Shown here: positions 10,888 to 22,574 of the stretch, in pieces | Layout: each line of letters opens with the position of its first letter | How positions within the stretch are numbered: position 1 is the stretch's first letter | Assembly: GCA_948099385.1 (NCBI GenBank) | Contig: CANUEZ040000020.1 | Location: forward strand, 8,588,501-8,652,500 | Origin: Fasciola hepatica | Taxonomy: Eukaryota; Platyhelminthes; Trematoda; Plagiorchiida; Fasciolidae | Direction: 5' to 3' | DNA length: 64,000 bases | Made by a program: the position numbers and the translations under genes | The notes under the pieces: model-generated | The model's input: the letters and a program-made list of their open reading frames with translations, nothing else | Databases searched by the model: none | Told to the model about the DNA's origin: nothing

Positions 10888-11208
10888 ATGGATTTCATCA
10901 CACTTCGTAGAGTTCCAAACATCATTATTCTCGCTTCTGATATAGCCTTTATTGACTTAGTGTTGGATCTACGCACTATCCACATAACAACATCCATTGC
11001 GTTTGCACAGAAAGTCCATTCTGATACTTCGCACCCAATGCATTTTGATTTTACTGTCTGTCAGTCCCACGCATTGACTCGGCCTAGGCATGAACTGCTT
11101 CCCTGGAGATTGTTTCCATACAGGAATTCAGTTATGCCGTTTCTAGCCCACGCCTTAACGAGTAAGGGTGTCATTCTATCTGAAACGAAATCAAGTTTTG
11201 TTCAGTAA
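10888..11208 (+). pseudogene. LINE C-terminal domain, ~106 codons open
   Basis: Contains DFITLRRVPNIIILASDIA, then HSDTSHPMHFDF, ALTRPRHELLPWR and RNSVMPFLAHALTS. This is the tail that follows the thumb in CR1/Jockey-type elements, where a conserved pattern resembling DPSHPLH and RTSxYRNSxxPFLAR recurs. It is intact over this stretch but disconnected from the RT by stops. Confidence 0.65.
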
Positions 11209-11210
11209 AC

Positions 11211-12030
11211 TCATTTTGGTAGTATTTTTGGTTGAACATCTTTGTACACCTGTGTTCAAGCTGGTATATATACAATATATACCACATACAAACGTTGCAG
11301 AATTTAATGTTTTTGTAGTAAAAGAAGTCGACTTTTTCAGGTTACTTTGCTTATTCACAGAGATTTACATGACTGTTCTTGGTAAACATTCAAAAACTCT
11401 CTGAGACTCGTTCATTCAGACCGAGATCGTTGTAGCGATAAGATAATATGAACAGAACGGTTGAGCAAGTTTTATGTTGAAAAAAATAGAGTTATCGATG
11501 CACTCTACAGGAGAGAATGAGTGAAAAATTTGTGAAGAAACTGAGTCACATGTCATCATCTATTTAAGGACGAGGTGCTTCTATGCAAAGTCAATCAGCT
11601 TCAACGGTTTAAGTAATTTTCAGCACGGACTGCTACTTTAGTTCCTAAGTCTGAGTGATGAATTTGCCCCGGAGACCAAGTCGCATTAGAAATTTACCAG
11701 TATGTGTAACACTGATACAAATATATATAGCATGGAATATTTTACGTGTGCGTTCGATACGAGTGATAGAAGTGCTTGTATTTCGAATTGTTTCTCTATA
11801 TTTCAATCATCTGTATAAAGTGGACTTCAAACCTCTGGAATTCAACTATAGAAACACAACGAAGACTGAAACTACTTCAGTGAAGGGACTGGTGTCTTGC
11901 CTAAGAATGGCCGAAAGGTTAACATCTTCACCGGGTGGGCAGTACACCTATTTTAAACACGACAGTCTCACTATGTATTCACTGAAATACGGACAGAAAT
12001 CAGTTGAGGCGTTTTGGTAAAATAGAAATA
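11211..12030. other. No supported gene
   Basis: A 121-codon open frame at 11655-12020 (+) has no recognised motif. Otherwise nothing is seen between the LINE tail and the candidate minus-strand exon. Confidence 0.45.
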
Positions 12031-12266
12031 TCAGGATTCTTCTGATGAATAGCCGAGTTCGGCGGTAGGCGAGTCGAAGTCTGCATTGGGCTGTGTCGGT
12101 AGTTTGTTCCTGTTTTCACAAATACCGTAGATCTTTCTATTCAGGAAAACCGTGGGGAGCCCTTTTGTCTCATTGACGAGCCAATCAAAAACACTGGGCC
12201 AAGTTAGAAAGCTGTACAACAGAACAATGTATTGGGCACCATCAGTGGGATTTGGGCTATCTGGAA
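12031..12266 (-). CDS. Candidate terminal exon of a minus-strand gene (exon 6 of 6)
   Basis: Minus strand, bounded by ACGTTTTCAG and ending in TGA at 12033-12031: 77 codons after a two-base split codon. Segments include YIVLLYSFLTWPSVFDWLV, VFLNRKIYGICENRNK and an acidic end TAELGYSSEES. Asp, Glu, Gly and Pro are common, unlike chance frames in A+T-rich DNA. Its start phase (1) fits the end of the candidate exon at 14570-14694, giving Asn-Ile-Pro across the junction. No family recognised. It could still be chance; an RNA-seq junction would settle it. Confidence 0.33.
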
Positions 12267-14569
12267 CTGAAAACGTGATTTCCCAATGAATGAATATTTC
12301 ATTGAGCTTGGTGAATAAAAGTTGGAAGTACACAAAAAGGGCAACATGAATAGTCTACATTCATTTATGGCAATCCTTTATAAAGCAAAAGAATCCTACC
12401 CCTTTCTTCCTTTGTTAAGCTTCTGTTCTGTTATTGTGTAGAAAACAAAAGTTACCTAGAACGATCGCCATTGTCAGGGCAGACAAAGTCACCGCTATTT
12501 TGAGAAGATACCACACACATGGAGATAGTAAAAATGCACGGGTTTTAGAAAGTGAAATCTTATCAAAGCCATCTACCTACGTATATTCTTTAGGAAACTC
12601 AAAGGGACATATCCTCAAGCAGTAAAATTGTCTCAGCGATATTATCGTGGTCAACTCATAGAAAGTGAGTGAATTTCGCAAGATTAGTAGTGGCCGGTGT
12701 TAAAGGAGGCACGAATCACGTACTTACAGTTTATTAGCTAAATATCATCATTCCGGGGAAATTCTTTCATAAAAGAGGTTCATCTTGTTCGTTTCAAACT
12801 GATCTATAAATCACAGCTATTCCAATTGATGCGGAGATAGTGAGAGGGAACAAACGAATTTATCCCACAAACTGCAGGCATTTTGAATCAGAGGCACTTA
12901 GTTGCACCTAGCATTCCCGCATTTTGTGTGATTCACAACGGCCTTTCTGAGAACACCTGGTTGAACGATTTCAATAGAAAAATACTGTTCAACTCTGTTT
13001 GAACTCATAGGCTTACTTTGGAAAAATAAAAAGTTTTCAAATCGTCAGAATGAGTGTCTTTAAAAAGTTATTCTTTCAAATGTTTTCCTTTTCATAGAAA
13101 CAGAATTCCTCTGATAAATTTGATCATTTAATTGCGTTATTTCTCAGCCTATTACTCAGGGAACCGAATCTCATAGAGCAAATAAATGGGGATTTCGACT
13201 CCACCAAGTTCTGTGTTTGAAACTATGAACTATGTTGCGTGGCAAAACGTTTCTCTTTTTTATTCTCACTCACAAATAGAGTGCACAGCGTGTTCAGACG
13301 AGAGTATTTCTTACTGGTTGAGAATGGCCAAGCAAACGATCGATCGGAGTTGTTGACACTCATAATTCGAACCTAGGAACGAAATCGTCATTGTTACCTT
13401 TTTGTCTATTTGTGCAGGGCAGATCAAGAACCAAAATATTACAACACCGAAGCCCTGACGAATTTTAGAAGATGGAAATGGAACGTTTATCCTGTGATTC
13501 AATATGAAAACAATTAGTGGTGCTTATTCTGATCAGAACACAAATGCACATCATTTTTTACGGATGCTCTTTCAAAGAACAACACTTGTATGGGATGCCT
13601 CAAATGCATAACAATATTTTGCTTTCTTTTGCTGATAGGAAATAATAACGTAGGACGAATTCTGAGATTGGTCATACTGTAGCCTCTTCTATGGTATCTC
13701 TGAACCCATGCAACAGATGTTTCTTGAGAATCACCGACATTATGTTGTATTTTCGAATAAAAAATGGCCTGCACACCTTGGACAATGTAAACTATACTCT
13801 ATGAGTGCACTGCTGAACTTGCAGTAAAATACAGGTTTATGGAAACATTCCATTCAATCAATGGGAATATAAAACGTATTTTTCGAGTGACGTGATGCCA
13901 CTTAATTCGCTTCATTTTCTCATTTTAAATCTATGCCGTATTTCAGTTCTAGAAGACGCGTGTTTTGTCGTCGGATTAGCAAAACTCATCAGCCGTTTGA
14001 TGGGCTAAGCTGACTAAACGGCATCTGTCTATAGTGAAAATAAAATGCATTTACATTTATAATATTGATATCTTTATCAATGACAACATTCGGGTTGATT
14101 CACTATATCTTTAGTGACCGTACCGTTCCCTGTTCTGCGCAATACACTTTTGCGGCGCTTCTGTTTGCCTGTTCTTTATTAGTTTCTCGGTTACTGTGAA
14201 TTTCCATGGTTCCTTTCTTCCTTTGCCTAAGTAAGATGGCCCATTTTTACCTTCTGTTACTGCTCTATTGCAAGTATATACCCACCTTTCTATTCACAAT
14301 TTTGGGTTTATGAAAGACTTCGTTAGTATTACCCGTGATTGAGACTTGTCCTGCAAACTACAGAATCTCTTGTAGCAGATCAAGCAAATCAGCTTCAATT
14401 GGTTAGACCTAAGAAAACGGGTATTTGAAAATTTCTTTTGCCCGAGGTTAATAGGTTTTAAGAGGAACTTGAGAAAACATTGTTTGAATCCGCCCCATTT
14501 TACTATAAAAGTGCACATCGGCTGTTGTTATCCGTACTTGCAGTCCCAATTTGCCTAATTGAGCCTCAC
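12267..14569. other. Intronic or intergenic; no firm feature
   Basis: Two stretches look exon-like on the plus strand. One at 12442 follows a very pyrimidine-rich acceptor (TTCTGTTCTG...GTGTAG) and is open for about 60 codons (LPRTIAIVRADKVTAILRRY). The other, at 13418, follows TTTGTGCAG. Neither has a convincing donor. The hairpin-rich hammerhead-like stretch at 13933-14024 is treated under findings. Confidence 0.4.
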
Positions 14570-14694
14570 TGTTGAAAGTTAGCGTAACAAGTAAACTTTG
14601 ATAAAATCCTATATATGTATATAAATCAAGTGTTTCCACTCCTGGCTTCTTGGCTTTGACATCCGAAGAAATCACAGCTACATTTTCCATTTGG
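14570..14694 (-). CDS. Candidate internal exon, minus-strand gene (exon 5 of 6)
   Basis: Minus strand, 41 codons with one base at each end (phase 2 start, phase 1 end). Contains MENVAVISSDVKAKKPGVE and DLYTYIGFYQSLLVTLTFN. The donor is ACA then GTGAGG. The acceptor (GAAGTCAG) has a poor pyrimidine tract, the weakest point of the chain; alternatively the ATG at 14690 is a real start. The frame stays open beyond the donor to 14448. Function unrecognised. Confidence 0.27.
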
Positions 14695-14768
14695 CTGACT
14701 TCCGCTCACTGCGACCATCTTCCAGAATTGTTATACGTTTTAGTATAATCTGTTGAAAGGCAATTTGA

Positions 14769-14771
<3 letters not shown>

Positions 14772-14806
<35 letters not shown>
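14772..14806. repeat. (TA)n microsatellite
   Basis: An alternating TA tract of about 35 bp followed by a short degenerate ATAC/ATAT extension. Confidence 0.95.
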
Positions 14807-14809
<3 letters not shown>

Positions 14810-15846
14810 TATACACATATATAATTTTCAAGAATTATTGACGTCGACAACCTCTGTGCGTTATTTGACCGAATGATGGTTATCACGTGAGCAAATCGTA
14901 GTGAAATTATAAGCTACCTCTATGTGGGTATTTCTAGGCTATCGGCATTAACAAATTCCTCCACATCAAATGAAGAGCTAGCAAAGGCTTCGGAATCGAC
15001 CCTAAGATGAGCCGTGCTACGACCCTGCATAAATAACTTTAAAGCTCAGTTTTGAAGGAACTAACTGGTAACCCATACAAACGACTAAAGCACTGTATAA
15101 GTTCCCTTCTTTTCAAAAGAGACTACTGTTCAGAAAATTAGTGAAAATGAGTATTCTACGGGTTTCTTGGCGGGCTTTATTGGAGGTATAGTTAGGGGTG
15201 GAAAAACTGAGTCGCTGTGGAAGGGAGTTTGGCTCGTTCAATAAGTCCGTGCCTTTCGGATACGCCACTTTAAAACTCTTTTTCTCGGCAGAAGATTATC
15301 ATGATTTTCGGAAAATTTCAAATCAGTTTGTTTGTATTCATATTTAGAATACTTTTCTATGTTGTAATATGTGTTTATAAATTTGTGAACTGGCAGTCAA
15401 AATACACCCATTGTGGGGCAACATTCAACAGCTTTCTCATAGCCCCGTGTGTACAGCCAATCGTCTTTTTCTCGTTAAGTATTGCGTGCAAGTTTTTTAT
15501 TTATGACAACAACCTCATAGAGTTGTTCCGTTTGATGTTTTTGTAAACAATATTTGGGCAATGTTTCCCTGTTGCTAGAGCAATGTCTATCAATACGACA
15601 GGCGATCCATTTTAATTGTTTGGATGTTATCGATTATAGCCCGAACAAAACTCATATCTCATGTGATTGTAAATTTGGACTACTTCGAAGTTTTGTCGAA
15701 TCAGACAAGCCTTAGTTTAACCATCCTAAGTGACTAGATATCAGGTCAAAAGTAACTCAACAAATCGGCGCAGCAGAACTTTCGGCCGAAATTCTCGATA
15801 AATGATACAGAATAATAGATAAACAAAAGACAGTTCCAAAACTCAC

Positions 15847-15951
15847 CAAGTAGACGCAAAAGAACTGCTCTCGCATAGAATCGTATCACGATAACTGATT
15901 GGGCGGAACATTGAAAGATACTTGGTTAGTGTCTTTTTTAGTAATATGAGC
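15847..15951 (-). CDS. Candidate internal exon, minus-strand gene (exon 4 of 6)
   Basis: Minus strand. The acceptor is TTGCTTCCTACTTAG and the donor TTG then GTGAGT, both good. It has 34 codons, phase 2 at both ends, and the other two frames are closed. Contains KKTLTKYLSMFRPISYRDT. The single starting base completes Leu with the two bases left by 22174-22299. Product not recognised. Confidence 0.3.
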
Positions 15952-17032
15952 CTAAGTAGGAAGCAAATTTGAACGAGTGTATTCCGTTTTGTGGAAAAAA
16001 GACCGTCTATTCTACCAGAATCGGTATTATTTACCATCTGTCTTGGAGACAAGAATAAAAAACACAAAGATACTGATTTTCTTTAAGTTCCACACAGTAG
16101 CCCCTTTTTGGCTCGTGTTCAGTGGTATCGGTCATGCAACAGAGGTTGTTTCTCCTATTTATCTCGAATCTCTCAACAGACAGTTGCGACTGAGCACGAT
16201 AATTATCACTGACTGCGATTCATATGCGTTCAATTGACAGAGGAAAGGTATTTTCTTTTAAAGATGGAAATTTCTGCTCAGAGAAAAAGAAAATTCGCAG
16301 TGGTTGGCTTACAAATTAATGTGGGTAAGTGAAGTGCCCCCCAAAATACTGCGCCCATCGAAATAGTAACACGTAAACCATTATAAATTCCTTTGCGATA
16401 CCAGAATCTATATAGGCTTGGCATATTTAGCGAACAAAAGAACCGCCAGTCAAAACTGTGAGTGGTACTACACTCAGAAATGTCACACGTGCATCACACG
16501 TCCATCTAAATCTCTGCTTGGTCCGTAGAGTAACGATGTTGGGAGAAAGGTAATCGGGCGGCTTCAGACCGAGTGCTTCGCTGCCTTGATTCGTGAGCGT
16601 TTGAGTCTTTTGAACAGTTGCCATTTCGCAGCCAAAAGACAGGCTAAATGTGGATTTCACCTTTAATTAAGATGTCCCATCAGTTTGCGGCTGTGAAGCA
16701 GTTCACTAAGATCAGACCGCAAAAGTGATTATTGAATGCCTACGGAAACATCAACGAATAGCTTGCTTAGATAAACCCTCAAGATACATAGGCCCACTGC
16801 CGCAATCAAAGCAGATCTGCACAACGCAGAAGTAAGACACATGCTAACGAAAAAATCATTCTACTCGTAGTGTTTTTAGTGATAACAAATTTATGTCCAA
16901 ATTTAGGAAAACAAGTCCAACAATTATCTTCATCACTTTGATTCACATTTCGTCTCTTCTCATTTTAACCTTAATACCTGATGCATTTAGCAAGTTGTAG
17001 AACACCAAAAGCATATTTGTATTCTGTCTCAG
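15952..17032. other. No supported gene
   Basis: Short frames only. A 77-codon minus-strand frame at 16427-16660 has no recognised motif. Confidence 0.4.
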
Positions 17033-17119
17033 ACCTTATTGTACACATAAAACACAGAATCAAACTGGATAGAATTCTGTCACATAAGAATTCACAGACG
17101 ATTTTACCAGATGCCTTTT
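17033..17119 (+). CDS. Candidate internal exon, plus-strand gene (exon 1 of 5 seen)
   Basis: Acceptor TTGTATTCTGTCTCAG, donor TTT then GTAAGT. 28 codons, phase 1 at both ends; the other two frames contain stops. Contains HIKHRIKLDRILSHKNSQ. The leftover T joins the AC that starts 22435-22574 to make Tyr. No family recognised. Any 5' exons were not identified with confidence. Confidence 0.27.
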
Positions 17120-19250
17120 GTAAGTCAATCAGTGATCCATCAAATCCTAGTGAAATAACAGTCCCATAAAAAAGGTGGCCACGAAACACGGAAAAAGGAA
17201 CTGTGTTTTGCGTTTCCCTGCTTGTGTGGTGCTTCATGCTATCGAGCTACTAAACCCTTAGCAAATCGCCATGGTATACTACACTGCATGCAAGTAATCA
17301 AACATACGATGTAGATAATACGATTCCGCCAAACAGCCTAATCAACTCAGACAAATTTTTGTAGTAGCTCAGTCTCCAAAAGCATTTCCTCTTAGTGAGG
17401 CGTGCATCAGTTGTTAGCAATAACGTAACGTCATACGGAAAATTGTGATTCAGGATGATTGCAATAGCTGAGTAGTTGGTTGATTATGCTAATTGCGCTT
17501 CACAACGTAGATATCATCAAGACACGAGTCAGGCGAATGCCGCATTACCTGTCAACCATATGCCTGGCGTCTACGTTCGTAGGTTTCTAAAAAAATAGAG
17601 CAGCTCAGTATGATTCAAAGAGCAATAAGGCCATTATTCTAATTCCGAGGGAAAGAAGACATTTTCATCCATCATGACTTGCTTCCAAGGCTTTTAAAAC
17701 ATACCCAAAAGCATTGTTGGTATCACGGAACTTCCAGTGGCCCTGCTTTTACAAATTTATGAAGAATTCCTGGCACTTTCTGGGAAATAAACCCAGAGTT
17801 ATCGCCCGGGTCAACGTCTTTTGATGTGGTGCATTAGTTTTCTGTTATAGAATTAGATGCACGCAAACCATCGTAGGTAAATGGACTGTGTGATGTAGGT
17901 AGAATCAATGGACGGGTAAGCAAAGTCCCTCGGAAGCATGCGGCCAATTCTGATGTTATTTCAGTCCTTGAGGAGTACGCAATAATTATTTCTGTATTCT
18001 TTCACTCTTATGCATGTAAATCTTTTTGTGCTTTGTTCACACTAATCTCATTTGAAAAAACCACTTCCTATGATGGAATGGAAAAGAGAAGTAAGTGTTG
18101 CACGAATCATGTCCAAGACGATTTCGCTGCTGTGCATAATACAGACCACAGTTCACACCACCATTTATAGACCAGCGAAAGCTTGACAACACCATTAGGA
18201 AAGTGTGTGTCTCACCAGGGTCGAATGCAGTTCTTTTTGTTTGCACAGCCGTGGTTTCTATGGTTTATTTGCTATGGCTTCTACCCATCTGAGCAGGGTC
18301 TTGTTCTCCTTTCCGTTGATCACCCGAAAAGCTTTTTCTTTTGTTAACTTGTTGTTGCGTCACTAGTCATTGTTGAGCTATTGATGATGACGGCGTCCTA
18401 TCAGTTTGTCGGCCGTTGACGTGTCACGTTTTAGGGTAACTTGCGCGCCGCATCCACGTTGAGACACACATGTTCGTAGTTTTTGTCATACTTCCTCTTA
18501 CAAACTGTGCGACATAAGTGTAGGACCATCCCCCACATTCTTCTGCATAATTCGGTTTTAAAATTTCTGAACGAAATCACATCTGGCCAAAACAGCTGAA
18601 TGGGTGGTAGGACAAAGCGTACCAAATTTCAGAACGAAACAGTGATCTGTACGCAAATTAGAGCAGAAAATGCAAAAATCGATGACAAAAGTATAGGACC
18701 CACTCTTACTGTGCACTGTCCCTTTGGGAAATTTCATTGAAAATCAGGCGGAATGATGAGTCTGACAACAAGCTGATTTGTTCGGTCGGTGGATTTGACG
18801 ACTGAGATACTCATTATAGCCGGTATCACGTGATTCATGCACACGGTAGCACGTGATGCATCCCATTGACCTTGATTAGCTTCATTCACGTTGGTTGCAC
18901 GTATACACATTGCAGTCAGTATGTCAAATTTTGCCTACGCAGTGCCACACGGAGAGAAACCAACATAATTCGAGTATGGCAAAATGTCTAAGCTCTATTA
19001 ACAGGGTCTCGGTTTGCATGAGGTCTTCAGGTAATGCAACAGATCGTGAAACGTCTTGCGACTGCATCCGGAATGTATCGAGTGAAGCTCACCTAGAAAG
19101 CGAATAGGTCGTCCATAAATACTAACGGAATGGAATAAATGCCTCTAAGAACTCGTGTTCCATGTAGACTCTAAAATGTTTGATGGGATTCAGTGTTTTG
19201 AAACGAAAGTTACAAAGAAAGTTCAAAGCAGTGCCTTAAATAAAGCAAAG
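17120..19250. other. No firm feature
   Basis: 18.0-18.65 kb has coding-like minus-strand segments in different frames (for example RVINGKENKTLLRWVEAIAN near 18300), possibly a transposon relic, but nothing identifiable. 18895-19030 (+) is exon-like (GCAG acceptor, CAG then GTAATG donor) without further support. Confidence 0.35.
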
Positions 19251-19289
19251 TAGATTGCTTTCCCGCCACTGCCACAACGCTCATCGCGA

Positions 19290-19740
19290 ACACAAACACA
19301 CATTGCATGGACTAAGAAATGGTAAAGTGTGGATGGACTGGATACTTAGAATTATTGCTGACGTGACATCGTATAGGAACAAAGAATTTCTAGTTAAACA
19401 AACAACGACAAGATCTTGGTTACGAGTGGGGAGCCTTTCCCTTCAAAGGGCAAAGTGAGGCTGTTATACAAGATTCCGTTGTGTGTATTCCTATGCTGAA
19501 GCAGTTTTTCCTTCCGCTAGTGATCATCAGATTACAAGATGACACCATATTCCAGGTTTGTACACTGCAAAATGTTGGCTGCCATTTCGTGGAATCAAGG
19601 TCATGCGGTGCTCAACCTGCAGCCCGTACCTAAACCTGAATAAGAACCTATGGGGCATACTTGTTCGTCAGTTGTACAAGGAAGTCATGGTTTATTGGTC
19701 ACGGATTGCATTGGTTGTGGCTGCTCGATAAATAAAGGAG
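19290..19740 (+). mobile_element. Tc1/mariner-family transposase relic
   Basis: Characteristic blocks appear in order but in shifting frames: THIAWTKKW (near 19297), then GLD and YYW (19330-19360), WGAFPFKGQSEAV (near 19425-19465), SWNQGHAVLN (19587-19616), PAART, and NLNKNLWGILVRQLYKE (19633-19683). The last corresponds to the SPDLNPIENLWG region before the final catalytic acid of IS630/Tc1/mariner DDE/D enzymes. Stops and at least three frameshifts make it inactive. The N-terminal helix-turn-helix domain and the terminal inverted repeats were not found. Confidence 0.75.
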
Positions 19741-20654
19741 ACAAAATGCTACTCTACAGAAATATGGGGCAGCAGAAACAGAAATAGGTGACTCGCAGTG
19801 TGTCAACAGTGCTTAGCAATTTGATATCAAACCGGCCAAAGAAAAACTGTCCATCAAGTTTGGTTCTATGCAGCTCTCGGTCAGGTTGTTGTACGTAGTT
19901 CGAATAATCCTAATAATCCCAGTGCTGACTACCAAGTAGCGGTAGATGGGCTAGTAAGTTGTGCCTGAGATTGAACGAGTTTTTTTATTGCCACGTGTCA
20001 AAACGTTCACAAGAAAAGCAGAGCGAACCATCCGCGGTAACCACTTGCGGTGTGTGTTGAAACTGTGTCTTTGTGATTCTGATAAAACAATAAACCGTTG
20101 TGTACAGTACGGTGAGTAGGAAATGGTAGAACATGCAAAAAGCACAAGATACCACATGGTAACCGACGTCAGACGGGAATGGGTGAATACTGACCAAGAG
20201 ACTATCACGGGTTTTGTAAGAAATATACCGAGAAGATACATCCAGGTCATCAGGCTGGCAACTGTAGACGCCTAGCAGGTGGGGGCTATGATTTTGTCAC
20301 CCCTTTTTTCGCATATTCCAATTTAATCCCCTCAGAATAAATTATTTCCCTTTGGAATTTCGTATTCTACTTCGCCACGGGTATTCGGTTATTCTGACCG
20401 GATATGATTTCGTTAGACAATACAGAAATGGAAATATGCGGAAGATGAAGGGATTCCTATACTTTTGTCACTCAGTATATATGAACAGTGGTATTACCTT
20501 TCATCTGTATTACGCACTGTGTAGAGATGTAGCTAAATCCTCCTGGACACAAATGGTGCAAAAGCGATATTCTGAATTCGCATTTCAAACAACCTCATTT
20601 GAGCACCCGAAGTACGGGTGAGTGTTCCTCTTAGAAGTGTTCAATAAGAAAAAC

Positions 20655-21185
20655 GGCTAAATCTTTTCCCATCAAGCTTTAGCTAAGACCCGCAATTCTT
20701 CAGCCACCATTCGCAATGCCTTTGCTATGGCCCATCTTTCTTTAGCCGAGACCCACCATTCAGTAGCCGCAATCCACAGTGCTTCAGCAACGACCCGCAA
20801 TCCTTTAGCCACGATCTATCATTGGTTAGGCTTGACGCACAGTCTTTAGCTATTGTCCGTTGCCGGGATAGCCAGATTCCCGACTTTCTCTCAGGTTACC
20901 TCACCACTGTTTGTGTGTTGCAGTGGGAGCACCCCCGCACACGCACACGCGTGAATCTCCAGTCACAAACTCACCCTTCGGAGTTATATGTGGGCAGGTG
21001 ACACGCCTTTTGGACATGGTTAGCAAGTCGCCTGCAGCACGGAACATCTCTAACCATCCCAGGAAAGGACCGCGGGTAAAGGTTGTGGGTCAAGGCTAAA
21101 AAACGATTGGTCGTGGCTAAATAATTGTGGATCAAGGCTAAAGATTTTCGAGTTTTGGCTAAAGCTTGGTGGGAAAAGATGTAGG
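20655..21185. mobile_element. Fold-back (MITE-like) element with tandem-repeat inverted ends
   Basis: The left end (20662-20864) carries about nine degenerate copies of a ~21-bp unit near TTTAGCCACGACCCRCAATNC. The right end (21081-21180) carries about four copies in reverse complement (GGTTGTGGGTCAAGGCTAAA and variants). The outermost bases pair: ATCTTTTCCCATCAAGCTTT on the left against AAGCTTGGTGGGAAAAGAT on the right. The middle (about 20865-21075) is non-coding and includes an ACACGCACACGCGTG stretch. Left TA and right TA next to the ends might be a target duplication, which is uncertain. It may be mobilised in trans or be a local inverted duplication of a satellite. Confidence 0.65.
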
Positions 21186-22173
21186 ATTCACTGATTGCTC
21201 TATGTGGGTTAGTTGTAGCTGACCTGGAGGAAGTGTAACTAAGCAGTAGACACAATGAAATTAATGACAAAGGTGAATAACAATATCATTATTTATATGA
21301 TCGTGGTCTACAGTCAAATGCACAAGGAGAGGTACAATTTTATTTCAATATTTTCGGTGTGCATGAAAGTATTCCGTATTTCGAGCTGGTTGAAGTGCAA
21401 AACACTTCTTTGGATAGTGCGGAGTGAAGGAAACGATCGATGTTTTGTAACAATTAATGAGTGAATTTGTCGCCAGCATCAGCATGATTGCTGATGACGA
21501 AGTTGACGAGAACATCTCAGTTGATGGTACTAAAGCGAGGAACCATGTTCAGAGAATTTGTATCACAATCAAAACCTTATAAGCTCAACCAAGAAAACCT
21601 TCGGGGAAACAGTAAAGTCAGGTAAAAAAAAGCAAATCGTTACCAAATGAACCACTATATTATAAGGCGTTCTAGGTTTCTTAGTTTGAAAAATTGAAAG
21701 GGATTATTGCTTACTTTAGATAACACGCTTTCCACATCACCAGTTCAACTAAGTTGTGAACTAAAGTACCTCCAGGATGACAGGAGGTTGAATTGTTAAA
21801 TTTAGTCTGGTGGTTCGTTGAGAGAAAGTTGAGAACTTTTTGCACGTTATTGTGGTGCGTGGTCTAACTATTCAAGTGAACAGTTAACAAATTTCCCGTT
21901 CCTTATTCTGCGTGTGCTTAGTCCCGTACACTAAGTGCTTTTCTTCGTACAATACAAATATGTATCTGCTCCTTATCTGCTTATTTCTGAACACAACATT
22001 TCGGTGGTCGCGGGTGATTCTGCTTGTGGTATCACAGGCATCGAATTCCTTGATCTTTTCACCACAGTAGAGCAATGGTTCGCTACTTTTAGTTTATATT
22101 TGTATTCATTTTTGTTCGTAAAACTGTTTGATTTTTAACCGTTTTTCGCATCATCACAAATAAGCTTACTCAC

Positions 22174-22299
22174 AGTGGGTCAACGGATTTCACATCAGAT
22201 GAGTCTTCTGGACATTTTGAACTGGAAACCTTGGTAAATGTGGCAACTGAGTATTTTCCTTCAACAGTTTCCAATATCAGATGAACATATTCGAACGAA
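22174..22299 (-). CDS. Candidate internal exon, minus-strand gene (exon 3 of 6)
   Basis: Minus strand, 41 codons, phase 2 at both ends. The donor (CACT then GTGAGTAAG) is strong; the acceptor (GGATGCACAG) is moderate. Contains SFEYVHLILETVEGKYSVA and SSSKCPEDSSDVKSVDP, which is acidic and Ser-rich and unlike random translation of this DNA. The phases join 27232-27392 (making His) and 15847-15951 (making Leu). No domain recognised. Confidence 0.33.
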
Positions 22300-22434
22300 C
22301 TGTGCATCCATCATATATGACATATATGAAAACACAAGAACTATCATGAAACACCTAGTCATTGCTCCTTTAGCAGGGCCATTCAAATGATGATTCAGTT
22401 GTCAAATGATGTTAGGTCTTGATCTGTATTTCAG

Positions 22435-22574
22435 ACCAAATATTATCCGGATGTCACGAGATAAAAACTAGTACTCCATTCAACAAAACATTCTATCTGA
22501 AAAGTAACCTACAAAATGATCTGACTTTTTCACGGATCAGACAGGACCTCGTACTTCGTCTGAATAAAACGATT
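22435..22574 (+). CDS. Candidate internal exon, plus-strand gene (exon 2 of 5 seen)
   Basis: Acceptor TCTGTATTTCAG, donor ATT then GTAAGT. Two bases then 46 codons, ending in phase 0. Contains ILSGCHEIKTSTPFNKTFYL, LQNDLTFSRIRQDLVLRLNK and two N-x-T sequons. It joins the next candidate exon (36864) in phase 0. Not recognised. It lies only 135 bp from a candidate exon on the other strand, which argues for caution with one of the two. Confidence 0.3.

Larger units (their letters stand above)
8995..11210 (+). mobile_element. Degenerate non-LTR retrotransposon (CR1/Jockey-like LINE)
   Basis: Three collinear blocks on the plus strand match the usual order of a LINE open reading frame 2: end of the endonuclease (8995-9276), reverse transcriptase (about 9680-10500) and the C-terminal tail (10888-11208). 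Stops and frameshifts separate them, so the copy is dead. The 5' part of the endonuclease and any ORF1 are absent. The tail ends with RNSVMPFLAHAL, a motif I associate with CR1/Jockey-type elements rather than RTE. Clade assignment is tentative. Confidence 0.8.

Noticed and set aside
12040..12085. CTGATGA with a GCCGAGTTCGGC stem on +, ending GAGTC
   Set aside because: The GAAAC block is missing and the stretch is better explained as the candidate minus-strand terminal exon.
18826..18860. CACGTGAT(T/G)CATGC written twice 25 bp apart
   Set aside because: Short and isolated; no flanking symmetry that would suggest a regulatory array.
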